39,523 nucleotides of DNA from Candidatus Aminicenantes bacterium UBA647 (GTDB taxonomy: Bacteria; Acidobacteriota; Aminicenantia; UBA2199), in assembly GCA_002299555.1 (NCBI GenBank), contig DBOL01000001.1, positions 1-39,523 on the forward strand. Direction: 5' to 3'. Below, one piece after another: positions 25,757 to 31,960 of this stretch (its first letter is position 1; every line of letters starts with the position of its first letter). The notes below the pieces were generated by a model that saw only the letters and a list, made by a program, of their open reading frames with translations, was not told where the DNA came from and did no database searches. The position numbers and the translations under genes are program-made.

Positions 25757-26188
25757 TTAACTATTTTTGTAAATAGTCCCTAAGACCAAACCAAAGACAA
25801 TGTGACCCATAAAGCTTCCCATTGCCATTATAAATGAGCCTGAAAAGATACCTGAGGTAAAACTCATACCCTTCATTACCATCATCATCGGCATAACCAT
25901 TAATTGAGCTGCCAGAAAAGGAATTATAGAGTAAAGAATTCCATTCAGCCATCCTTTCGAACTAAATTTTTTATAAAATACTGCGGCATAACCAAATGCC
26001 AGCACAAGACCGATCATGAAATGGGCCATCCATCCGAGAACTTCATTGTTCCCCATTACACTGCCAAGCATTTTGCCGATATTCATCTTGGGCATTCCCA
26101 TCATCGGTGCAACCAGCATTAACATTGTCATTGCTGCCGTAGCAACAATACCAGAAACTAAAACATTTTTTAAATTGACTTTTTTCAT
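25757..26188 (-). CDS. Methionine-rich four-helix membrane protein (DUF6789-like)
   Basis: A 143-residue integral membrane protein with about four hydrophobic helices. By my count 22 of 143 residues are methionine, clustered in MLMLVAPMMGMPKM near the N terminus and MVMPMMMVMKGM in the third helix. The helix pattern with GWMAHFMIGLVLAFGYAAVF and the closing MGHIVFGLVLGTIY resembles DUF6789/YagU-like membrane proteins, whose function is not known. It is the last gene of the sulfur-reductase cluster but has its own predicted promoter, and its Shine-Dalgarno AGGAGG is paired in a short hairpin. Methionine patches could bind Cu(I) or Ag(I); that is conjecture. Confidence 0.65.
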   Translation of the reverse strand: MKKVNLKNVLVSGIVATAAMTMLMLVAPMMGMPKMNIGKMLGSVMGNNEVLGWMAHFMIGLVLAFGYAAVFYKKFSSKGWLNGILYSIIPFLAAQLMVMPMMMVMKGMSFTSGIFSGSFIMAMGSFMGHIVFGLVLGTIYKNS

Positions 26189-26193
26189 TAAAT

Positions 26194-26210
26194 CCTCCTT
26201 TGTCTGGAGG
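26194..26210 (-). promoter_or_regulatory. Short hairpin covering the Shine-Dalgarno of the methionine-rich protein gene
   Basis: On the transcript CCTCC, seven-base loop AGACAAA, GGAGG. The 3' arm is the Shine-Dalgarno itself, five to six bases before the ATG at 26188. The stem has only five pairs, all but one G-C. Confidence 0.45.
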
Positions 26211-26214
26211 TATA

Positions 26215-26243
26215 ATAATCTGCTTTTCTGGTATGGTCTGTAA
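26215..26243 (-). promoter_or_regulatory. Possible promoter for the methionine-rich membrane protein
   Basis: On the minus strand TTACAG (26243-26238), 17-base spacer, GATTAT (26220-26215). Both hexamers match consensus at four positions. A near-perfect dyad lies directly upstream, suggesting regulated initiation within the cluster. Confidence 0.4.
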
Positions 26244-26246
26244 GAT

Positions 26247-26266
26247 AAATTACAAAACTGTAATTT
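26247..26266. promoter_or_regulatory. Perfect dyad, candidate operator or weak terminator
   Basis: AAATTACA, four-base spacer AAAC, TGTAATTT: a perfect eight-base inverted repeat between the rhodanese-like gene and the methionine-rich gene. The inner half-sites (TTACA-N4-TGTAA) have the 5-4-5 geometry of FNR-family operators although not the FNR sequence. It is too AT-rich to be a strong terminator. Confidence 0.45.
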
Positions 26267-26269
26267 TTA

Positions 26270-26896
26270 TTAGCAACCTTCGAGTTTCTTCTTCTTTTTT
26301 TTCGGTCTTTTCTTGAATTTTTTCTTTATGATCGGTTTTTTGGTTGTTCCCGGATCAATTCCCGATCCTCCTCCGAGGTAACCTGCAACAGCGGCTTTAG
26401 TTCTATAAACAAGAATTTCATCATCTGACACATCTCCTGATGGCGCGGCAGGGTTGAGTATGTTCTTGTTCCAATAGTTCATTCCACCTTCAAGAATATA
26501 AGAATCAAGTCCGGCTGTATTAAGGATAAGCCAGGCCTGTGAAGCATGTGAGTTCCCGTTCGAATATATGATGATCGTTTTTTGGTCCTGAGAAAGATCA
26601 TCAAGTGTATCTTTGGACAAAAGATCATTTAAGGGTATATTTTCGGAGGTTTTTATATTCCCTTCATTAAATTCCTGATCAGTACGTATGTCGATCAACC
26701 GGTAATCTTTCCTTTCCTCCACTACCCATTCCGAGAGAGTTTCCGGGGAGATCTGGTCTTCATTACTAAGAATAACAGAAGATAAAGTTTCCGGGTTGAA
26801 ATTAAATTTTGAGTTGTCAGATCCGGGGAGAAAGATCATAATAATTCCGAGTATGATCGCTATGGTAAATCCGAGTTGCTTATTAATTATTTTCAT
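26270..26896 (-). CDS. Exported rhodanese-fold protein lacking the catalytic Cys, with Lys-rich tail ending in Cys
   Basis: A 208-residue protein with an N-terminal signal or anchor (residues 8-24) and one rhodanese domain (about 50-145): RLIDIRTDQEFNEGN, ENIPLNDLL, and the active-site loop IIIYSNGNSHASQAW. The position normally occupied by the persulfide cysteine is Ser112, so classical sulfurtransferase chemistry is not expected. After YILEGGMNYW comes a flexible glycine stretch and an arm of about 18 basic residues ending LEGC. Cys208, the very last residue, is the only cysteine in the protein. It lies three bases after a YeeE/YedE gene. It may hold or pass sulfane sulfur to the transporters; that is inference. 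Confidence 0.8.
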   Translation of the reverse strand: MKIINKQLGFTIAIILGIIMIFLPGSDNSKFNFNPETLSSVILSNEDQISPETLSEWVVEERKDYRLIDIRTDQEFNEGNIKTSENIPLNDLLSKDTLDDLSQDQKTIIIYSNGNSHASQAWLILNTAGLDSYILEGGMNYWNKNILNPAAPSGDVSDDEILVYRTKAAVAGYLGGGSGIDPGTTKKPIIKKKFKKRPKKKKKKLEGC

Positions 26897-26899
26897 TTT

Positions 26900-27493
26900 T
26901 TATTCCTTCTCTCCGAACTTTTTTTCAAGTTTCTCAGCACCCACAAATCCCAGAAGCGCAACAACAATTATAATAAAACCTATTTGCCCCATTGTCATCC
27001 CTGTTGCTTTGCTGATAACCAATCTGTCTCCCATATGTCCGCTATAGAAAAATTTCTTGAACATTGGTACGGTCTCACCGAATACAAACATCCCGAATAA
27101 ACTTCCTAGGATGTAGAATATGGCATCCTGCTTCAATGTTGCAAGGCCGACTACTGAAGTTCCCGGGCAGTATCCACCCACAACGAACCCAACACCCATG
27201 ATAAGACCTCCGACTATTCCCGGCCATAAATATGTGGGGTTAATATATATAAGATCGAGATCGATCCATCCGAAAGCATCCATGAAGGTCAGCCCGATGA
27301 CTCCTGTAACTATTGCAGTGAACATTACTTTGAAAACAGTAAGATCTCGCAGATAGAATTGAAGAGCAAGTTTCCGTGAATTTCCAAACCCGCCTCTTTC
27401 AAGAAAAAATCCGAATCCTATTCCGATGAAAAAATAGATAAGGAAAATAATATTGTCATTTATGTTTAATGTTATTGATAATGGTCCGGTCAT
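26900..27493 (-). CDS. YeeE/YedE-family transporter half (second copy)
   Basis: A 197-residue membrane protein with about five helices and the YeeE/YedE fold. It contains GFGFFLERGGFGNSRKLA, FKVMFTAIVTGVIG and the cysteine motif VVGGYCPGTSVVGLATLKQD (Cys109). Homologues such as TsuA import thiosulfate, with conserved cysteines lining the path. Here the protein is about half the length of full transporters and is paired with a second half-sized gene directly upstream. GAGGAG before the ATG at 27493 selects this start over an in-frame ATG at 27553 lying inside the neighbour. Ten bases separate it from that neighbour. Confidence 0.87.
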   Translation of the reverse strand: MTGPLSITLNINDNIIFLIYFFIGIGFGFFLERGGFGNSRKLALQFYLRDLTVFKVMFTAIVTGVIGLTFMDAFGWIDLDLIYINPTYLWPGIVGGLIMGVGFVVGGYCPGTSVVGLATLKQDAIFYILGSLFGMFVFGETVPMFKKFFYSGHMGDRLVISKATGMTMGQIGFIIIVVALLGFVGAEKLEKKFGEKE

Positions 27494-27503
27494 TTTATTC
27501 TCC

Positions 27504-28016
27504 TCAGATCCATAATTTTCTAACGAACCATGCAGCCATATATGCTCCTGCAAAGATCGCCATCATTGTTATCCAGCTTCCGAGTGCCATTGTAGCTCCA
27601 CCACAGAGTGCAACACTTGATGTGCACCCCCTTGCCAGCCTGGCTCCGTATCCGAAGAACCCTCCACCGATAAAAGCAAATAGCCACCTCTTTCGTTTAG
27701 ATATCTTTGGCCCTTTATTCGTCTCTTTCTTAATTCTTCCTGCAAAAGCTCCTGAAATCATTCCTCCGGCCAATACTCCGAGTATCTCAAATATCAACCA
27801 GTGTTTGAAAGGATTTTTCTGTCCTCCACCATATTTGTTCAGATAAAAATTTTCTTCTACATGTTCAGGTGCTACGACTTTTTCAACAGCCACTACTGTT
27901 CTCATCATTGCACCGGAAGCGCCAAGTCCCAGTCCGGTAATCCAGAAAGCAATCAGCATAACCAGTCCCAGTCCTATTCCCGCAAGGTAAGGGTTTGAAT
28001 ATTTCTTTGTTTCCAC
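27504..28016 (-). CDS. YeeE/YedE-family transporter half (first copy)
   Basis: A 170-residue membrane protein with the YeeE/YedE signature GARLARGCTSSVALCGGATM; Cys131 and Cys138 sit in the expected permeation-path position. Helices at about 10-33, 73-93, 111-128 and 143-166 are separated by a long loop (40-70). GTG is the initiation codon, six bases after AAAGGAGG. Together with the following half-transporter it probably builds one complete pore for thiosulfate or another sulfur species, linking the reductase to sulfur movement across the membrane. The substrate is not shown by sequence. Confidence 0.87.
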   Translation of the reverse strand: METKKYSNPYLAGIGLGLVMLIAFWITGLGLGASGAMMRTVVAVEKVVAPEHVEENFYLNKYGGGQKNPFKHWLIFEILGVLAGGMISGAFAGRIKKETNKGPKISKRKRWLFAFIGGGFFGYGARLARGCTSSVALCGGATMALGSWITMMAIFAGAYMAAWFVRKLWI

Positions 28017-28032
28017 TAATCCTCCTTTATGA

Positions 28033-29007
28033 TCAATATGGAAGCCAGCTGTTCATCTGCCCGGCTTCGACAATAATAAATCTCAAAAACAGACCTCCTG
28101 CTATAACAAGAGCAGGTGCCAGTTTCGGGTTGATCTTTCTCCCGTTAAGCTCAAGTAATTCCAGAAGTAATGGGATAAAAAGTCCGAACATAACAATGAA
28201 AATCCAGAATGAAGGTGTCAATGCACCACCGGTTATCAATGTGAGAGCAGCTTTATATTGAGCTGAAGAAGTTGCAAGTCCGATCAGGAACAATAATATA
28301 AAAATTCCTTCAGTTAATAGTAATGCAATATCAACTTTTGTGAACAGGGATCTCTCTTCATTCTCGTTTGACAAAATCAGCACCATTGCTACTGCAGAGG
28401 AAAGCCCTGAGACAAGGAACAATGGGCCAAGCATTGAGGAGTTCCAGAATGGGCGTGATCCGAATGCACTAAGCAGAATTCCTGTGTAGATGCCCAGTGT
28501 TATTGCAAACGGGATAGTAATACCGGCTATTATTTTATGGTTCTTTTCTGAAAATTCAGTTAATTTTTTGAATAAAACATCCAGTTTTAAGGCTGAGAGG
28601 AATTTGTTAACAAAGGAAAATAATCCGGGATATGATTCTCTGATAGTAGCAAGTATAAGTAGAAAAGAGAGAGGGTATATCAGCAATAGCACCCAAGATC
28701 CCCATGACATTGGGGAGGTGATCTCGAATGCAGTGTAGAATCTCCACACAAATAGTTTATGTTTAATATCAAGGAAGAGGGAGATCATTCCAAGGCTCAA
28801 AATTATTGGAGCCCATAGTGATAATTTTCCTGCTGAAAGTTTGAACCCATCCTGTCTCTTTCTGAATGCCATAACAGCTGTAATGATAAGTATCCCGGCT
28901 GTAAGTCCGCCAAGGAAAAGATAAAGGGGGACTTCCCATCCCCATGCGTGAAAATGACCGTCAACCATATTTGAAATTTTATTTGTTGTTATTGTTATCT
29001 CTTTCAT
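28033..29007 (-). CDS. NrfD/PsrC-type quinone-interacting membrane subunit
   Basis: A 324-residue integral membrane protein with about eight to nine helices. The start, GWEVPLYLFLGGLTAGILII, is the standard NrfD/PsrC opening; the region LFLDIKHKLFVWRFYTAFEI and PMSWGSWVLLLIYPL matches the quinone-site helices of this family. It should anchor the molybdoenzyme and ferredoxin subunits to the periplasmic face of the membrane and exchange electrons with menaquinone. It lies eight bases after the ferredoxin gene and 16 before the first YeeE/YedE gene. No haem ligands are expected in this family. Confidence 0.92.
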   Translation of the reverse strand: MKEITITTNKISNMVDGHFHAWGWEVPLYLFLGGLTAGILIITAVMAFRKRQDGFKLSAGKLSLWAPIILSLGMISLFLDIKHKLFVWRFYTAFEITSPMSWGSWVLLLIYPLSFLLILATIRESYPGLFSFVNKFLSALKLDVLFKKLTEFSEKNHKIIAGITIPFAITLGIYTGILLSAFGSRPFWNSSMLGPLFLVSGLSSAVAMVLILSNENEERSLFTKVDIALLLTEGIFILLFLIGLATSSAQYKAALTLITGGALTPSFWIFIVMFGLFIPLLLELLELNGRKINPKLAPALVIAGGLFLRFIIVEAGQMNSWLPY

Positions 29008-29015
29008 TTTTTCAC

Positions 29016-29555
29016 CTAAATAAGATAATAGACATTTGGATCTGTTCCTGCTTCAGGAATAATCGTCTTGAACTTCCTGGCTCTGAGAAGTCGTGAGACT
29101 CTGGACATCGGATTGTTAAGATCTCCGAAAACAATTGCGTGAGTGGGGCAGACGGAAGCACATGCCGGTGATTCCCCTTTTTCAACTCTGTGATCACAGA
29201 AAGTACATTTGCTGACATAGCCTTCAGGCATGACGAATCTGGCATTGTAAGGACAAGAGACCACGCAGGCCTGACATCCTGTACATTTATTCGGGTCAAC
29301 CTTAACAATATTAGAGCCTTTTTTAATATGGCTGGCCCCTGTAGGACAGGAAGAGACACATGGTGTATCTGAGCAATGATTACATCTCTCTGATCTTATT
29401 TCCATGTGCAGGTTGGGGAACTTACCTGTAACTTCTTCTACTAACCAGTCTCTGTGCAGACCTTCGGGGACATCGTTCTCAGTTTTACACGCAACAACGC
29501 ATGCCCCGCATCCGACACACAATTTCGTATCAATTACCATTCCGTATTTTTTCAT
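29016..29555 (-). CDS. Four-cluster ferredoxin subunit (PsrB/DmsB type)
   Basis: A 179-residue electron-transfer subunit with sixteen cysteines arranged for four [4Fe-4S] clusters: C13-C16-C19-C23 (CVGCGACVVAC), C58-C61-C66-C70, C91-C94-C97-C101 (CTGCQACVVSCPYNAR) and C117-C120-C132-C136. This is the standard PsrB/NrfC/DmsB arrangement that wires the molybdenum subunit to the membrane quinone subunit. It has no signal peptide of its own and would be carried out with the TAT-exported catalytic partner. AGGAG precedes the ATG; it follows nine bases after the catalytic subunit gene. Confidence 0.95.
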   Translation of the reverse strand: MKKYGMVIDTKLCVGCGACVVACKTENDVPEGLHRDWLVEEVTGKFPNLHMEIRSERCNHCSDTPCVSSCPTGASHIKKGSNIVKVDPNKCTGCQACVVSCPYNARFVMPEGYVSKCTFCDHRVEKGESPACASVCPTHAIVFGDLNNPMSRVSRLLRARKFKTIIPEAGTDPNVYYLI

Positions 29556-29564
29556 TGTGGTCTC

Positions 29565-31763
29565 CTATGTGATGAAAGTGACAAAGTTTCCTCTCATTCC
29601 GGTTCCCCCCATAATTTCATCTGTATGCACTTTTGTTATGAGGGTTGAATCATCAGCACCTCTCAGATATGCTTTTTTAAGGAATTTATTAGTGTGGCCG
29701 AAACCGTGAACCATATAAACGGAATCGGGTCTTATTCTTTCCGTGACTTTTACTCTTATCTTGTTGCTCACAACACCGTCCTGATTTTCAAGTTTAATAT
29801 ATTGACCATTCTTAAGGTCCCAGTCTTTTGCTATAAGTGTATTTATCCATACATGATTCTCATTCTGCAATTGTGTAAGGATAGGATTATTTGTAGTTCT
29901 GCCGAAAGCATGAAAAGGAGATCTTCCGACAAGCAATCTGAAGTAATCCTCGGGCGGATTCTCATGCCTCTTATATACCGGGATCGGATCGAACCCGTGT
30001 TCCTCAAGTAGTTGAGAGTAAAGTTCGATTTTTCCGCTTTCAGTATCAAATTCAATTTTTTCATTTTTATTATAGTAGATCGGAGTATCATCAGGGAGAG
30101 TAATGACCCCCTTTTTCTTCAGTTCTTTAAGGGATGTACCTGCCTTGGTAAGTCTGAGATCAAGATATTCTTCAACATTTTTCCATTTGAAATATTCATT
30201 CAAGCCAAGTTTGTCAGCAAGTTTTTTTACCATCCACCAGGAGGGTTTTGAATTATATAGAGGATCGAGGGCAGGCATCCTGAGGGCGATCTGTGCTTTT
30301 TTCCCGGAAGTGACCCTCAGTTCGCCATATCTTTCAAGATATGAACATTCAGGGAGTATTACATCCGCCCAGCCTGTTATCTCCATTGGGAGTATATCAA
30401 CTGCAACCAGGAGGTCCAGATTTTGAATAGCTTCCAGGGTCTTGGCCCTGTCTGGCATTGTCCTCATCGCGTTTGTTCCATAAACGATCCATCCCTTAAA
30501 ACTGCAACTTTTATCCACTGAAGGGATGGATGCATAGCAAATGCCTGAAGAGAGGGCCAGGTTTGCAAGTTCGAATTTTCCCGGAAATGCGTCTCTCCAT
30601 GTTTTTGATGGTTTCGGATAAGGAGGGTGGGGGTATCCCGGAACATCAGCTTTCAAAGGATTAAAAAAACCTCCCTTCTTTCCCCAATTTCCAAGAAGTG
30701 CATTTAGTATTGCACCAGTCCTGACCCGCTGAGTATCATCTCCATACCAGACAACCATCCTTCCGGGATGAACAAGTGTAGCCGGGGCATTCTTTGCCAT
30801 GATCCTTGCCGTTTTCCTTATAACATCCGGCTTGATCGTTGTCTCTGTGTAGGCCCATTCCGGCGTATATTTTTCTACATGGGTTTTGAGCAATTCAAAA
30901 CCTGTTGTATTGTTTTTAACAAATTGCTTGTCATAAAGTTCTTCCGAAATAATTACATTTATCCATGCGAGCAGAAGTGCCATATCTGTTCCCGGTTTGA
31001 TTGGAAGCCAGTGATCTGATTTACTTGCTGCTGTTGAGAACCTGGGATCAACTGTGATAACCGTAGCTCCGTTTGCTAAGGCATCACCGAATTCTTTTAC
31101 CTGTGAGCTGTGAGTGTTCTCTCCGATATGTGTCCCGATAAAAACAAGACACTTACTATTTGACATGTCAGTTCTTTCAGGTGAATCAACAGGTTCACCG
31201 TATGTAAGGATGTATGCTTCTTCTCTGGGACCCCTGCAGCTCCCGTACGACGGGGCAGCAATATTTGAAGATCCGTAAGCTTTCAGCAATTGCTTAAAGA
31301 ATGATCCATCAGAACCATGGGTAAGGAGAGCAACACATTCCGGTCCGTGTTCTTCAGCAATTTTTTTTAATTTTAAAGCAATATATTCGAATGCTTCATC
31401 CCAGCTTACTTCTTTAAAATATTGTTCTCCTCTTTTTCCGGTCCGAATAAGTGGAGTCTTCAGCCTGTCCGGATCTGTATAGGTTCCCCAGCCTCCGGTC
31501 CCCTTTGTACAGAGTCGCCCGTTTGAATGATGATCATCTTTGTGCCCTGTAAGTTTCCAGGGTGCTCCATCTCTGGTGTAGGCCCATCCTGCACATTTAA
31601 AAGTACACATTGCACAAAATGTTGGTGTTTTTCTTACATTACTTTCAGGCGGTTTTGATTCAGGACTGCTTTTCCCATTGATCAATTTCCCCGAAACAAC
31701 AGAACCTACAGCGCCATAACCGGATATCTTTATAAAATCTCTTCGAGTGAAATTTGAGGCCAT
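29565..31763 (-). CDS. Molybdopterin oxidoreductase, polysulfide/thiosulfate reductase-like catalytic subunit (PsrA/PhsA type)
   Basis: A 732-residue bis-MGD enzyme of the DMSO reductase family. The N terminus has a twin-arginine signal (TRRDFIKISG, arginines 7-8), so it is exported folded. An N-terminal [4Fe-4S] site is formed by Cys50, Cys53, Cys57 and Cys85. The probable molybdenum ligand is Cys176 in SYGSCRGPREEAY, consistent with the Cys-ligated PsrA/PhsA/ArrA branch. Later motifs GTHIGENTHSS, VDPRFSTAASKSDHWLPI, PGTDMALLLAWI and HAFGRTTNNP fit the family. The substrate (polysulfide, thiosulfate, tetrathionate or even arsenate) cannot be fixed from sequence; the sulfur-handling neighbours favour a sulfur compound. 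AAAGGAGGG precedes the ATG. Confidence 0.88.
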   Translation of the reverse strand: MASNFTRRDFIKISGYGAVGSVVSGKLINGKSSPESKPPESNVRKTPTFCAMCTFKCAGWAYTRDGAPWKLTGHKDDHHSNGRLCTKGTGGWGTYTDPDRLKTPLIRTGKRGEQYFKEVSWDEAFEYIALKLKKIAEEHGPECVALLTHGSDGSFFKQLLKAYGSSNIAAPSYGSCRGPREEAYILTYGEPVDSPERTDMSNSKCLVFIGTHIGENTHSSQVKEFGDALANGATVITVDPRFSTAASKSDHWLPIKPGTDMALLLAWINVIISEELYDKQFVKNNTTGFELLKTHVEKYTPEWAYTETTIKPDVIRKTARIMAKNAPATLVHPGRMVVWYGDDTQRVRTGAILNALLGNWGKKGGFFNPLKADVPGYPHPPYPKPSKTWRDAFPGKFELANLALSSGICYASIPSVDKSCSFKGWIVYGTNAMRTMPDRAKTLEAIQNLDLLVAVDILPMEITGWADVILPECSYLERYGELRVTSGKKAQIALRMPALDPLYNSKPSWWMVKKLADKLGLNEYFKWKNVEEYLDLRLTKAGTSLKELKKKGVITLPDDTPIYYNKNEKIEFDTESGKIELYSQLLEEHGFDPIPVYKRHENPPEDYFRLLVGRSPFHAFGRTTNNPILTQLQNENHVWINTLIAKDWDLKNGQYIKLENQDGVVSNKIRVKVTERIRPDSVYMVHGFGHTNKFLKKAYLRGADDSTLITKVHTDEIMGGTGMRGNFVTFIT

Positions 31764-31812
31764 CGGCCCTCCTTTTACAAGACTTTTAAATGTTTAATAT
31801 TCCAAAAGTAAG

Positions 31813-31839
31813 GTTATACTAAATAGACTTTTGTGTCAA
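31813..31839 (-). promoter_or_regulatory. Promoter of the sulfur-reductase operon
   Basis: On the minus strand a perfect -35 TTGACA (31839-31834), 15-base spacer, and TATAAC (31818-31813), five of six matches. The short spacer is typical of promoters that need an activator. An ATTACAAAA motif begins six bases upstream of the -35. Transcription would start near 31806, about 40 bases before the ATG at 31763. The remaining divergent gap to 31960 holds no gene. Confidence 0.5.
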
Positions 31840-31960
31840 CAGAATATTACAAAATATAGAGGTTCGTCAATACAGGTTTGGAGGAATTCGGATTTTGCTT
31901 GAAATTTTGAACAAAATGAAGTAATATACCACTTAGGAATTTTCTTTTGGATATAAAACA

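Noticed and set aside
26270..26896. Calling the rhodanese-like protein an active thiosulfate sulfurtransferase.
   Set aside because: The catalytic cysteine is replaced by Ser112 and no other cysteine is in the loop.
26796..30426. Many plus-strand open frames opposite the sulfur-reductase genes.
   Set aside because: Antisense shadows without ribosome sites or protein-like motifs; the minus-strand genes are tightly packed and well supported.
31892..31917. ATTTTG and CAAAAT arms in the divergent gap before the glycosyltransferase as an operator.
   Set aside because: Six-base AT-rich arms 14 bases apart with no inner symmetry; expected by chance in this composition.
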